DNA of 64,000 nucleotides, taken from contig NW_027196920.1 in assembly GCF_038502225.1 (NCBI RefSeq), forward strand, positions 1 to 64,000, written 5' to 3'. The position numbers and the translations under genes were made by a program. This document shows, piece by piece, positions 23,012-33,934 of this stretch. This stretch comes from Cherax quadricarinatus. Its lineage: Eukaryota; Arthropoda; Malacostraca; Decapoda; Parastacidae. The notes under the pieces were generated by a model. It had not been told where the DNA came from, made no database searches, and was given only the letters and a program-made list of their open reading frames with translations. How positions within the stretch are numbered: position 1 is the first letter of the stretch; each line of letters opens with the position of its first letter.

Positions 23012-24118
23012 ACTGTTGCAACCCCTGAATGGTTGCAATGATTATGTATATATATAATGTATATTACCTTTTCATATAATTTTATATTGCTTATATTTGC
23101 GATAATAGCTAAATCGTAAATGTATTGCTTTATATTGTTATTTGACTTATGTTGTTAGGATGTAACATATTAAGTGCTCAGTTCAAGTCTTGATTGTCAA
23201 ACTACTGTAATTATCGCTTGTAGCTCGTTAGACTGCCGGCTTCTGAGCTGCAGTTGTCCACGTAGCTATCACGTGATCGAGGGGGGGGGTGTCCTCACCT
23301 CGCCTAAAGTATTCAGTCTGCTCTAGACTCTCTTGGTCAGATTGTCTGTCTCATTATTCTTGTTAGTTCTGTAGAACTCTGTTCACAGAACATTGTATAG
23401 ACTTAGTGATTTTCGACGTTGTATTGAGGTTGTGTGTCTCATAGACACTCTGAGTAACTCAGGTCCTGAGCTGTAACTTCTCACTTAACTTGTACTGGTT
23501 TCTGTGTATTATCACAGTCGGGGATTTTCTTATGCTGAACTTAGATTCAGTAGTATGGGAGTTTTGTGACTTTTGTGGAGGATCTGCAGATGGTCCCTAC
23601 TTAGTGTCGTTATATTATCTCCTTGTTCCTGATTCTGTGTCGCAGTTGCTTGTTGTGTTGCTATTGGGCTTAGCATTCTTTTTATTGTTCAAGCAGACTG
23701 TTCTGGTTGCCAGTTGGTTAAGAAGTTAGTTTATGTGAGGACTTTGTCCGTCACTTGTTTAAGTCTAGTCGAGTCGTGAGACATAGCGAACTACTTGGAG
23801 CACTTACACGCATACACAAACTTGTACATATTTGTAATATGTTAATGTACCAGACGGTACTTAAGAATTATAAATGTGATATGTGCTTTCAGCACAATAA
23901 TACTGTACTCGAGAGAGATTGATATTATTTTGATTACTGTGATTAATTTAATTTAATTTAATTTGATAATATACCTCTAGACTTAATAAATTTATTAAAT
24001 TTTAATTTCTCTAGTTAGTAGCCTACCAGTTGTAATCCTGAAGCACTATTGAATAATACTGAATTCTAATGGATAATTGGACAAGGATACTGACTACTTG
24101 TTACGAAAACCCAGTAAC
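23012..24118. mobile_element. Candidate solo LTR (low confidence)
   Basis: The interval begins TGTTGCAACCCCTG and ends CCCAGTAACA, giving imperfect terminal inverted hexamers TGTTGC/GTAACA. It contains AATAAA-like signals (AATAAATTTATTAAA at 23986) and a GC-richer, CT-rich internal segment unlike its surroundings. No 4-6 bp target duplication is apparent (left flank is CA repeat). It could equally be unrelated unique DNA. Confidence 0.3.
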
Positions 24119-24191
24119 AGGCTGGATGCTAGAAGGGCAGTCCTTTCTAGTATTCACTGGAGATTTCTAAGCTTTTAGAATCGCGTTTTTT

Positions 24192-24196
<5 letters not shown>

Positions 24197-24250
<54 letters not shown>
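24197..24250. repeat. (CA)n microsatellite
   Basis: About 27 CA repeats with no LINE-B sequence on either side, so CA arrays free of insertions also exist here. Confidence 0.95.
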
Positions 24251-24253
<3 letters not shown>

Positions 24254-24697
24254 AACTAATAAGAAAATATTTATGCTGTGACAAGAGCGAATAATGAACG
24301 ACTGTGAGGAGTGTAATCATGACAGGATTGAGAAGCGGACCAAAGAAATAGCAAAGGAAGAATAGGATAGCGAGAGACATAAGAAAGTTCATAGATAGCG
24401 AGAGACATAACAAAGTTCATATTTAGGAGGTCAGGACAAAAAGTGAATCAGGAAGAACCTCAGTAAAAACAAGTGAATCAGAGAATACCTCAGTCAAGAC
24501 AAGTTAAATAATGCAGATAATGCAGGTAAGGAAGGCAGATTTTACAGATCAACAGCAGTACTTAAGTTTCCGTAGAGAGACTAACAAATTACTTGAATGT
24601 ACAGTATATAGTAAAAGTTTTTTAATACTTGATATAACAGGTCCTGAAAAACAATAAAAGCAGCAGAAATGGAAAACCAGAAAACAGGAAGGGGGCA
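24251..24697. other. Unassigned sequence
   Basis: AT-rich DNA with short imperfect duplications (GATAGCGAGAGACATAA..AAGTTCATA twice, about 24370-24420; AAGTGAATCAG..GAA.ACCTCAGT twice, about 24440-24500). No gene seen. Confidence 0.4.
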
Positions 24698-24755
24698 TAC
24701 CTGGAGGGTGTTCTAGGGGGTCAACGCCCCCCTGGCCCGGTCCATGACCAGGTCT
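24698..24755 (-). mobile_element. LINE-A 3'-terminal scrap
   Basis: 58 bp matching only the last part of LINE-A (ACCTGGAGGGTGTTC, GGGTCAACGCCCCCC, GGTCCATGACCAGG). An extremely 5'-truncated insertion. Confidence 0.7.
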
Positions 24756-24957
24756 CGCATATACTGGAAAATACCATGAACTGAAAAAATTCAGTACCTC
24801 TCCACTGACTTAACCTCGTAAATGGGATCATTTCCAACACACATATCTACATCTACCCTTCAATTACTTCCCTAAGAGTAGATTTACCTACTAGATGTCA
24901 CCTTCATTTCCTTGGTGAAGTCTCTCAGCCCAGGCTGACACATTACTTTATGAAAGT

Positions 24958-25114
24958 AGCTTGTGCTACTAGGTCGGATGCACTGCTCCTCCCTTAAGCG
25001 ACGTGTCTGACCTCACTAGGTCAAGGCATTAGTTTAAGCCGGTGGGAGAACTGGAGCTGCCTCGCATAAGCCAGTAGGCCTGTTGCAGTGTTCCTTCTTT
25101 CTTATGTTCTTATT
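24958..25114 (+). mobile_element. LINE-C 3'UTR-only insertion
   Basis: Matches the 3'UTR of LINE-C at 27300-27479 (TGTGCTACTAGGTCGGATGC, AGGCATTAGTTTAAGCCGG, GTAGGCCTGTTGCAG) and ends with the octamer-like TTTCTTATGTTCTTAT, the CR1-type terminal repeat. No coding sequence is included. Confidence 0.75.
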
Positions 25115-25417
25115 TGTTCCCACAAATTGTGTGTTTCAGAGTAGTTGTACACTGCGGTTATATGTAATTTTTGCTTAATGTTATCGTTTTCCCATTTCCA
25201 CATCTCTCGCAAACTACCAACCACAATAAGTGACATACAAGCAACCATCCACTTCAGACCAAACAGCTCCCTCCAACACCCAACTCCAAAATCCACAGAC
25301 TTCCTACACCAAACTCAAGACCCTACAGCCATTTGCTTAAGACTTCATAGGCCCTTCCTCTACGAAACTCCAGACTCACATCCATATCCCACACCCAACT
25401 CAGGCCCTCACCAGCTG
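25115..25417. other. Unassigned sequence
   Basis: C/A-rich interval with an open but low-complexity frame; no homology recognised. It leads into a (CG/CA)n repeat. Confidence 0.35.
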
Positions 25418-25425
25418 CGCGCGCG

Positions 25426-25466
<41 letters not shown>

Positions 25467-25565
25467 TCAGAAGTGTTCCTGTTTGCAGATGATGTAAAGT
25501 TGATGAGAAGAATTCAGTCGGACGAGGACCAGGCAAAACTACAAAGGGATCTGGACAGGCTGCAG
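25418..25565 (+). mobile_element. LINE-B copy 5, left part, starting in (CA)n
   Basis: (GC)n(CA)n at 25418-25462 fuses to LINE-B RT at the catalytic box: EVFLFADDVKLMRRIQSDED then AKLQRDLDRLQA. The copy is interrupted at about 25565 by a LINE-C insertion and resumes at 27480 with EFNPTKCKVMKIG; the intact order in the 62497-63972 copy is DRLDTWSSNWLLEFNPAKCKVMKIG (in part). About 20 bp of target appear lost at the insertion. Confidence 0.8.
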
Positions 25566-26329
25566 GCCAGTTCGTAGCCACCTTGAAAAGCATAAATTAA
25601 TCAACGAATCTCAGCATGGCTTTACAAAGGGGCGTTCCTGCCTTACGAATTTATTAACTTTTTTCACTAAGGCATTTGAGGAGGCAGATCATGGTAATGA
25701 ATATGATATTGTGTATATGGACTTCAGTAAGGCTTTTGACAGGGTCCCACATCAGAGACTATTGAGGAAAATTAAGGCACATGGAATAGGAGAAATTTTT
25801 TTCTGGATAGAGGCATGGTTGACAAATACGCAGCAGAGTGTTTGCATAAATGGGGAGAAATCAGAGTGGGGAAGCGTCACGAGCGGTGTTCCACAGGGGT
25901 CAGTGTTGGGCCCCCTGCTGTTCACAATCTACATAAACGACATAGATGAGGGCATTAAGAGCGACATCAGCAAGTTTGCCGATGACACCAAAATAGGCCG
26001 TCGAATTCATTCTGACGAGGACATTAGAGCATTCCAGGAAGATTTGAATAGACTGATGCAGTGGTCGGAGAAGTGGCAGATGCAGTTTAATATAGACAAA
26101 TGCAAAGTTCTAAATGTTGGACAGGACAATAACCATGCCACATATAAACTAAATAATGAAGATCTTAATATTACGGATTGCGAAAAAGATTTAGGAGTTC
26201 TGGTTAGCAGTAATCTGAAACCAAGACAACAGTGCATAAGTGTTCGCAATAAAGGTAATAGAATCCTTGGCTTCATATCAAGAAGCATAAATAATAGGAG
26301 TCCTCAGGTTGTTCTTCAACTCTATACAT
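25566..26329 (+). mobile_element. LINE-C copy 2, left part (RT), inserted in LINE-B
   Basis: A 5'-truncated CR1-like RT: SQHGFTKGRSCLTNLLTFF, then IVYMDFSKAFDRVPHQRLL (motif A), SGVPQGSVLGPLLFTIYIND (motif B) and SKFADDTKIG (motif C). It breaks after LQLYT at 26329 where the palindromic element inserts, and resumes at 26840. The open frame from 25711 shows little decay. Confidence 0.85.
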
Positions 26330-26839
26330 GTAATAAAGTTGGTAGAATTACCGACAATATGTAAAGTAAAAAGACACAAGTGCAACTAATGTGACATTTA
26401 TTGTGGCAACGTTTCGCTCTCCAGGAGCTTTATCAAGCCATTACATACAATACATGGACACAGAGGGTATATAAAGGCTCAGAGTGAGGTGAATACTAGT
26501 GAGGTACCGGTAGGTACTAGTAGTAGTAGTAGTAGTGGTAGTGACAAAAGTAATACAATATGGTAGAGCAATTAATTCGTACATGAGTAAAAGGATATAA
26601 AAGCTATTACTCATGTACGAATTAATTGCTCTACCATATTGTATTACTTTTGTCACTACCACTACTACTACTACTACTAGTACCTACCGGTACCTCACTA
26701 GTATTCACCTCACTCTGAGCCTTTATATACCCTCTGTGTCCATGTATTGTATGTAATGGCTTGATAAAGCTCCTGGAGAGCGAAACGTTGCCACAATAAA
26801 TGTCACATTAGTTGCACTTGTGTCCTTTTACTTTACATA
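26330..26839. mobile_element. 510-bp palindromic hammerhead element with 13-bp TSD
   Basis: Two near-perfect 232-bp arms (26359-26590 and 26607-26838) surround a 16-nt loop, preceded by a 29-bp single-copy lead (GTAATAAAGTTGGTAGAATT). CAACTCTATACAT occurs at 26317-26329 and at 26840-26852, an exact 13-bp target duplication in LINE-C. Each arm holds a hammerhead-like core TTGATAA, stem-loop GCTCCTGGAGAGC, then GAAACG (minus strand near 26408; plus strand near 26761). A TAG/TAC-rich stretch occurs in the arms. Most simply this is a coding-less Penelope-like element made of two inverted terminal repeats. Confidence 0.8.
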
Positions 26840-27479
26840 CAACTCTATACATCCTTGGTTAGGCCTCATTTAGATTATGCTGCACAGTTTTGGTCACCGT
26901 ATTACAGAATGGATATAAATGCTCTGGAAAATGTACAAAGGAGGATGACAAAGTTGATCCCATGTATCAGAAACCTTCCTTATGAGGATAGACTAAGGGC
27001 CCTGAATCTGCATTCTCTAGAAAGACGTAGAATTAGGGGGGATATGATTGAGGTGTATAAATGGAAGACAGGAATAAATAAAGGGGATGTAAATAGTGTG
27101 CTGAAAATATCTAGCCTAGACAGGACTCGCAGCAATGGTTTCAAGTTGGAAAAATTCAGATTCAGGAAGGATATAGGAAAGTACTGGTTTGGTAATAGAG
27201 TTGTGGATGAGTGGAACAAACTCCCAAGTACAGTTATAGAGGCCAGAACGTTGTGTAGCTTTAAAAATAGGTTGGATAAATACATGAGTGGATGTGGGTG
27301 GGTGTGAGTTGGACCTGATAGCTTGTGCTACCAGGTCGGTTGCCGTGTTCCTCCCTTAAGTCAATGTGACCTGACCTGACTAGGTTGGGTGCATTGGCTT
27401 AAGCCGGTAGGAGACTTGGACCTGCCTCGCATGGGCCAGTAGGCCTGCTGCAGTGTTCCTTCGTTCTTATGTTCTTATG
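26840..27479 (+). mobile_element. LINE-C copy 2, right part and 3' end
   Basis: Resumes at LYTSLVRPHLDYAAQFWSPY and continues to a stop after YMSGCGWV (27307), then the 3'UTR and two TTCTTATG octamers (27464-27479). The right junction with LINE-B is at 27480. The RT C-terminal domain resembles that of copy C1 (IGKYWFGNRVVDEWN is shared). Confidence 0.85.
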
Positions 27480-28251
27480 GAATTCAACCCCACCAAGTGC
27501 AAAGTCATGAAGATTGGGGGAAGGGCAAAGAAGACCGCAGACGGAGTACAGTCTAGGGGGCCACAGACTACAAACCTCACTCAAAGAAAAGGAGCTTGGG
27601 GTGAGTATAACACCGGGCACATCTGAGGCGCACATCAACCAAATAACTGCTGCAGCATAAGGGCGCCTAGCAAACCTAAGAACAGCATTCCGACATCTCA
27701 ACAAGGAATAGTTCAGGACCCTGTACACCTGTACGTTAGGCCCATATTGGAGTATATGCAGCACCAGTTTGGAATCCACACCTAGCCAAGCACGTAAGGA
27801 AACTAGAGAAAGTGCAAAGGTTTGCAACAAGACCAGTCCCAGAGCTAAGGGGCATGTCCTACGAAGAGCGGTTAAGGGAAATTGACCTGACGACACTGGA
27901 GGACAAAAGAGATAGGGGGATATGATACTGACATATAAAATACTGAGAGGAATCGACAACGTGGACAGTGACAGGATGTTCCAGAGATGGGATACAGCAA
28001 CAAGGGATCACAGATGAAAGCTAAAGACTCGGATGAATCACAGGGATGTTAGGAAGCATTTCTTCAATCACAGAGTTGTCAGGAAGTGGAAGAGTTTGGG
28101 AAGTGATGTAATGGAAGCAGGATCCACGCATAACTTTAAGAAGAGGCATGATAAAGGGCATAGAGCAAGAAGACTGACCTAGAAGTGGAAAGTGTAGAGG
28201 CGGGGCCAGGAGCTGACTCAACCCCTGCAACCACAACTAGGTGAGTACACC

Positions 28252-28255
<4 letters not shown>
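27480..28255 (+). mobile_element. LINE-B copy 5, right part
   Basis: Continues LINE-B from FNPTKCKVMKIG through GCACATCTGAGGCGCACATC, AAAGTGCAAAGGTTTGCAAC and GGATGTTAGGAAGCATTTC to a 3' end CCCTGCAACCACAACTAGG, TGAGTACACCC. Numerous frameshifts and stops. It carries the whole LINE-C/palindrome nest, so it is the oldest layer. Confidence 0.8.
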
Positions 28256-28331
<76 letters not shown>

Positions 28332-28400
28332 GTGAAGACGCAGGGCCTAAAGCTGCGGATCGACCCCTGCAACTACAAGTAGGCGAGTACACACACACAC
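28256..28400 (+). repeat. (CA)n with a 60-bp LINE-B 3' scrap
   Basis: (CA)n at 28258-28328 is followed by AAAGTGAAGACGCAGGGCC, GGATCGACCCCTGCAAC, AAGTAGGCGAGTACACAC and again (CA)n. This is the shortest LINE-B insertion with CA repeat on both sides. Confidence 0.75.
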
Positions 28401-30879
28401 AAAATTCAACAAGCAAATTTTAAAGATATACATACCCCGCCTGCCACAGCACTCACTGAACAAACAAGCATCAGCTCCAATCACACATACCTTTAATAGG
28501 TACACTCCATACAGCCACAGCCTACATCCTCTTCCTCAATCAAACAGCACACCTACTCCCCCATCCAATCATGAATACCACAATCTACACGCAGCCAGTC
28601 AGAGAAACCGTAAAAAAAAGATACAAATCAAAGGCGGAATATGGAACATCCATAGGAACCAGTGAATACTAATATTCAACTACTGTACCTAGAAACTCGC
28701 AAGAATTAAATGGAGATTTTCACAAAAACAAATGCTGGAAGCAACAGGAACGTTCATCCCTAACCAGAGAAGAAGCCTAAGATAAGATAACCCATAATTC
28801 AACCAGCAATGTAGGGATGTGAAGCCTTGAAACAAGAGAATAAAAAAAAATTTAAGAAGTTCATAAAAAGGAAGACGAGAGTCAATGATTAAGCAATAAG
28901 GCTAAAGACAGGAATCTGTTCATGAAGAATGAGAGACTTATTCATTTTATCAGATTTTAGTATCTGCATGTTGGAACACAGCACATTACTGTAACTGAAA
29001 GGGGAAGGGAAAACTGCACAGAATTAGCGAATATGGAAACAAGAGAGGCAACAAGTGAGAGGTGGAAATTATGAAAATATTGCATCTTATCAAGGAGGTT
29101 TAGCAACCCTAAGCAAAACGTCTTATCAGATTTATAAGAACGCAATCGAGACAGACTACAGCGAACATAATAACAATATTCAAGGAAGCAGATGGACAGC
29201 GCTAAACGACAATATAATATCCCTGATGATTATTCCAAGAAAAATGGAGAAAATAATTGAATACTAGTGAAACACCTCGAAGGCACAGCGTGCATGACAG
29301 TATAAAAACATGGGTAGAGTAGCATAAATTCCTACTTTACACACCTACTGTAGTTCTATAATGAGACTCTCAGGGATTAAACAGAAAGAGAATGATGGTC
29401 AAACTATTATATTAAAATATAAAATAGCCTCTTGACACAGCACCGCCTCAAAAAACACTGATAAATATTTTATGCTGCAGGATAAGAGTGAAAGTACAAT
29501 AATAATAACAAAGGCAAATAAATGGGATCGTGAAGGACAGACTACAGAGATCATGAAAAAAGACGAAGTGTCAAAGAGGTCCAAGTTAGCAAGCATAGTC
29601 CCACAAGGATCCATCCTGGTAATGTAAACATTCTACCAGCAGGGATATACTCCCACTACCACTACTTGTTAATGTTTCACAGACCATGCAAAGTAGTGAG
29701 AGCAGCCTTTGTTTATAAGGTGTGAGAACCTTGCCATCACATCTTATGCTGCCATCTTTAATTTTTTACCAGGTGGACCGGAAAGCCAGTGGAAGGCCTC
29801 AGTCATACGACCAAAATCTCAACTAAGTCAGAACATGACTAAGACACTTTAAATAAAATACCAACAACTAACAAGGAATTTCCAAAACGGCTGATGACTA
29901 AGAAAGTGCAAGACAATCTTCATAAGATGTGAGGCTGGTACAAAAAAAAAAGGAGAAAGAAGACTTAAAAGAGCATCACATGAAAGACGAGCATCATAGA
30001 AAAAAAAAACATAGAAGTAAACATTACGGTCACTCTATCCCCCGATAAAAACTTACAATTTACTAAAAAATAATAATAATAAAAAGAGGGCGCAACACGT
30101 GCGATCGTGCAAAATTTCAATGAGCGTGTTTATGAAGCCACGTGTGAGGCCGAGCGACTGAGAACACAAACAATACCTCAGTACAACATGTCACGATCAC
30201 TCCTCTCTTAGAATCTATGTTGTGTATATATACCCACAATAATATAAAAAACCAACATATTTTTATCTGGCCGGTTGTAAATAGTAAAACAAAACCAAGT
30301 ACTCATGCTAAAATAATTGTTTATAAACAAACTTAAATATAATCAATAAATCCGTTATTTCACTTTTACTATACCTTTGATGTGATATACTTTTAATGAG
30401 TTCCGAGAATTTTTGTACACCCGGGGGGATTCCTTTGCGTATTTATTTGAAACAGCACTGGCTGTGGCCCTACCTACATTTATTAGCCAGGAAACATCTG
30501 TGGCCGGTCCCCGGAAGATGAGAGATCATTAATTTAAGGGTTTGAAGCTAAATGCGTTTTAAAGGTCTGATTATGGAAACATTTTAAAATGTTTGAAGAC
30601 AATGATAAAGACTCATTTGTAGGTTATGATGCATATATAAGTGAATGAGTGTATAGTTGTTAAATTTGTTTGCCCAGTTTTACTCATCGTTACTTTGGAA
30701 CTGGGATGTCTACGCCACCTATGATTCAAGTTACTAATCCACTGAGGTGGGTCGCCTACTGAAGTGGAGGTTTCAATTTTTCCTTCAGTTACTGCTTTCC
30801 TATCTCATCGACTGTCTTCAAGAGAGCGACTACCACCTTCAGTCGAAGCCCTTAGTTCAACATGCTCCAGCTCCAATTT
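28401..30879. other. Largely unassigned AT-rich region
   Basis: No exon or intact element is visible in 2.5 kb. Two weak items: at 29583-29610 the plus strand reads SIVPQGSIL, reminiscent of RT motif B, without supporting motifs nearby. The second is 29765-29835 (GGTGGACCGGAAAGCCAGTGGAAGG, in part), which resembles 5718-5790 and so is a dispersed repeat piece. Simple A-runs occur near 29940-30020. Confidence 0.4.
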
Positions 30880-30880
30880 C

Positions 30881-31042
<162 letters not shown>

Positions 31043-31086
31043 TTGGCCTCCAAGCTGATCTACGGAGCCGGACATACCCCGTCTAC

Positions 31087-31289
31087 GGTGGTAGTTAAGA
31101 CACATAGGCAACATTTAAGCAACTTTATTCCGAAACGTTTCGCCTACACAGTAGGCTTCTTCAGTAGAGTACAGAAAGTAGGCGGGAGCAGTAGAGATGT
31201 GAAGACGATGTAATCAGTCCATCACCCTTAAAGTCGTAGATTTGAGGTTGTCAGTCCCTCATCCTGTCGGTATTGTATACCATTTTGAT
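31087..31289 (-). mobile_element. 203-bp hammerhead element with exact 13-bp TSD
   Basis: ATACCCCGTCTAC occurs at 31074-31086 and 31290-31302, an exact 13-bp target duplication. On the minus strand the insert contains CTGAAGA, a perfect 5-bp stem-loop GCCTACTGTGTAGGC, then GAAAC. That satisfies the CUGANGA...GAAA hammerhead core with no mismatch. It ends with GGTATTGTATACCATTTTGA on the plus strand. There is no protein-coding sequence and no inverted second copy, so it appears to be a single Penelope-type terminal repeat or a small retrozyme-like unit. Confidence 0.75.
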
Positions 31290-31302
31290 ATACCCCGTCT
31301 AC

Positions 31303-32083
31303 ATCTGTCTGAAGCCATTCCATTATTTTACAATAAGCCATTCCATTATTTTACAATAAGATTAAGCGCTAAACCTACTAGAATCATACAACACTGTGGA
31401 GCCAGACCAGACACTTCAACCTGCCAGCTGGCTGAAAAATATACACACCATCCGGGTGTCTGTACTTCGTGCTAGTCCTTGGTCATTATATTCGTGTATT
31501 TTTATCTTTCAGTTTGATGAAGATTCTAATATAGTTTCATGTTCCCTTTAACTGTCTAAACAAAAGCGCTGATTTTTTCGTCTTTTCTTCATATTCTTAG
31601 ATTATTTTATAAATTTATAATTATTTTTTCCATTATTGTTTTCATAAATGTGTGAGACGTTCCCCTGACACTTACGGTGGCGTCTTCTTCCTTTCAAAAA
31701 AAAATTATTAGAAGGTCTGAAGGTAATAAGTGGTCTGAAACAGCAATAGTATTAAACATTTCGAAAACAGTAAACGTGTTAAGTGACAATTCAAAAATTC
31801 GTGAAAAACACAAATGTAACAATTCAGTGGATTGCCGAAGCTCACGCACGGTTTGTTGTGCGCTGATCGGGTGATCCGAAGACTGACGGACCACGGGGTC
31901 CATCCTCTGCATTCCACTGACGTGTTTATTGACATTACTATATGCTGTTTACCCTGCATGAATACAGCCTAAGATCCTGACTTGTGTTGATCATACCCAG
32001 AATGAGAGAGCTAGGAGTGGGAAACAAACATTTAGTTTCCGGGTACAAACATTTAGTTTGAGAGCACAAACAAGTCCACAACA
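31303..32083. other. Unassigned sequence
   Basis: No coding signal. CATTCCATTATTTTACAATAAG is duplicated in tandem (31316-31360, in part). TAAGCGCTAAACCTACTAGAATCATACAAC at 31361 (in part) recalls the GCGCTAAACC SINE family seen at 41315. Confidence 0.4.
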
Positions 32084-32096
32084 TAACCAAAGGCTG

Positions 32097-32259
32097 AAGA
32101 TTAAGACACATGTGCAAAGAGAATATTCGTAGTGAAATAAAAATGTATTTAACTGAAGAAGCCTACTGTGTAGGCGAAACGTTTCATCAATAAAGATACC
32201 CAACTGTTGCACATGTTTCTTAATCTTCAGCTTGTCAGTATTTTATACCATGTTCAACA
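32097..32259 (+). mobile_element. Hammerhead element with imperfect 13-bp TSD
   Basis: The plus strand at 32157-32190 reads CTGAAGA, GCCTACTGTGTAGGC, GAAACG, matching the hammerhead consensus core. The ends GAAGATTAAGACACATGTGCA and TGCACATGTTTCTTAATCTTC form a 21-bp near-perfect inverted repeat (given in part). Flanks TAACCAAAGGCTG (32084-32096) and CAGCCAAAGGCTG (32260-32272) agree at 11 of 13 positions, consistent with an aged 13-bp duplication. Confidence 0.65.
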
Positions 32260-32394
32260 CAGCCAAAGGCTGTACTATGGACAATAGTAAAGACTCAAGT
32301 TGAAGATCTTTCTCCCGATAACAGTCGCTGTTGTTCTGCAACGTGTCTTTTCTTACGTATTACTGTGCCTCTTTATAAAAAGTCGAAGAGTATA

Positions 32395-32600
32395 CCTATA
32401 GGGTGTTTCGGGGGCCAATGTCTCCGCAACCTGGTCCACGACTAGGCCTCGCTGTGGATCAGGTCCTGATCAAATAGACTATTACTGCTGACCACACGTA
32501 AACCAATGTACGAACCACAGCGCGGCTGGTCAGGTAATAACTTTAGGTGCCTGTCCGGTTTCCTCTACAGGACAGCTAGAGGTTTTGAAGACAACCAGTA
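32395..32600 (-). mobile_element. LINE-A 3'-end fragment
   Basis: Matches the final ~170 bp of LINE-A: CCTGGTCCACGACTAGGCC, CTGTGGATCAGGTCCTGATC, GTACGAACCACAG, GGTGCCTGTCCGG. Strongly diverged and without open frame. Confidence 0.75.
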
Positions 32601-33054
32601 GCCTTGAAGACAGGTAGGGGTCTTGAAGCCAGCCAGTGGTCTACTGCTCAACAAAGGAAAGAGAACAGTATACTTCGGCATATTACTGATGCCACCTTCG
32701 ACCTCAACGTGACTAAATATACATCACTCTTTGTCTCTTTTCATCTCTTTATGTGGGTTCGTGTGTGCCAGTGACCTGTTTCTATTAAACTTTTGTTTCG
32801 ATTTACCTTATTCTTTAAACAACAGTATACAATACTGCGAAAATATACTTCGGTATACCCTATGAGTTTGAATATATTTTAATATAAATTCAACGTAAGA
32901 GTAAACTTCAATATACCCTCAGAGAATAAACTTTTCGTACACCCTCGGAAAATAAACTTTTAGTGTAGCCGGAGCTAGAAAATAAATATCTCGATGAAAT
33001 ATAACAAAAAAAATGCAGTCAAATGCTTGAGCGACGCCATTTGCTAGCTCCAAT
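32601..33054. other. Unassigned AT-rich sequence
   Basis: Contains a loose 20-40 bp reiteration of ATATACCCT..GAG..TAAACTT (about 32850-32970) but no clean array and no gene. Confidence 0.35.
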
Positions 33055-33425
33055 TAGCATGATAAGTTTCAGGCAGGGCAGACAATGGTTGGTGTTGCAG
33101 GAAGAACAATGGATGATGCAGGTCGGGCAGATAATGAGTGTTGCAGGCAGCGCACACAGTGGCTGGTACTGAAGACACTGCTGAAGGTAGGGCGGACAAT
33201 GGCGAATATTTCAGACACCGCAGACATTGCTGAAGGCGATGTGGACAGCAGACAATGTTGAAGGCATGCAGACAGGGGCTGATACTTCGTGCATTGGAGA
33301 CAATAACATAGGCAAGGCAAATAGTGTCTGGTTCTTCAGGCACTGCAGAAAATACTGAAGATAGGGCAGACAGTTGCAGCTACTACAGACACTCCTGAAG
33401 GCAGAGCACACTACGAGACCAAAAG
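33055..33425. repeat. Degenerate tandem repeat
   Basis: Imperfect units built from GGCAGACAATG, TGGTGTTGCAGG and CACTGCTGAAGG recur roughly every 30-37 bp. Overlapping minus-strand frames rich in Cys, Ser and Leu are by-products. Old, diverged minisatellite. Confidence 0.6.
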
Positions 33426-33934
33426 TCAAATATCAGCTGCCTGTAATAAGCAACCCTGAGGAGGGAGAGAGAAAGTAAAAAAAAGTTCAGTAACAAATGC
33501 ATTCCACGGAAGCGGCAAAACGCTAGCAGGCCGCCAACAGCAACAGCCTGGATGATCAGTCGATCACCAGAGAAGTCTGGGTTGCAGGAATAGGGAGATT
33601 CTCGAAACCGATCACAGGTATGGAACAAAAGAGAGGGCTGCGTAAACTGTATCGACACGTACAGGAAAACCGATAACATGCACGTACAGGAAAACAAACA
33701 AGTACAGGAAAACAGACACGTACGACGGGAAAACAGACAACAAAAATGATTTACGAGAATATAAAGCACCAAACCCTGGATGACACCCACAATAGTCAGC
33801 TGGCACTTGGGAATCGCCAGCTAAGTGAACAGGTGCAACAGGTGTAAGGAAACATACTCGTGTCCTTCACTTACGAGAATATCATCAGAAAAGGAATATT
33901 AGTAACGAACAAGTGGAAGAATGTGGACAAGTGA
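33426..33934. other. Unassigned sequence
   Basis: Three or four CACGTACAGGAAAAC motifs lie at 33653-33735. Otherwise nothing is recognised. Confidence 0.4.

Noticed and set aside
22735..23021. Long Thr/His and Cys/Val reading frames around CA repeats (also at 7724, 11135, 17181-17763, 28136, 30747-31114)
   Set aside because: They are translations of (CA)n/(GT)n/(GA)n dinucleotide repeats with no gene structure.
29583..29612. RT motif (SIVPQGSIL) as evidence of another LINE
   Set aside because: A single short motif without neighbouring RT motifs; could be chance.
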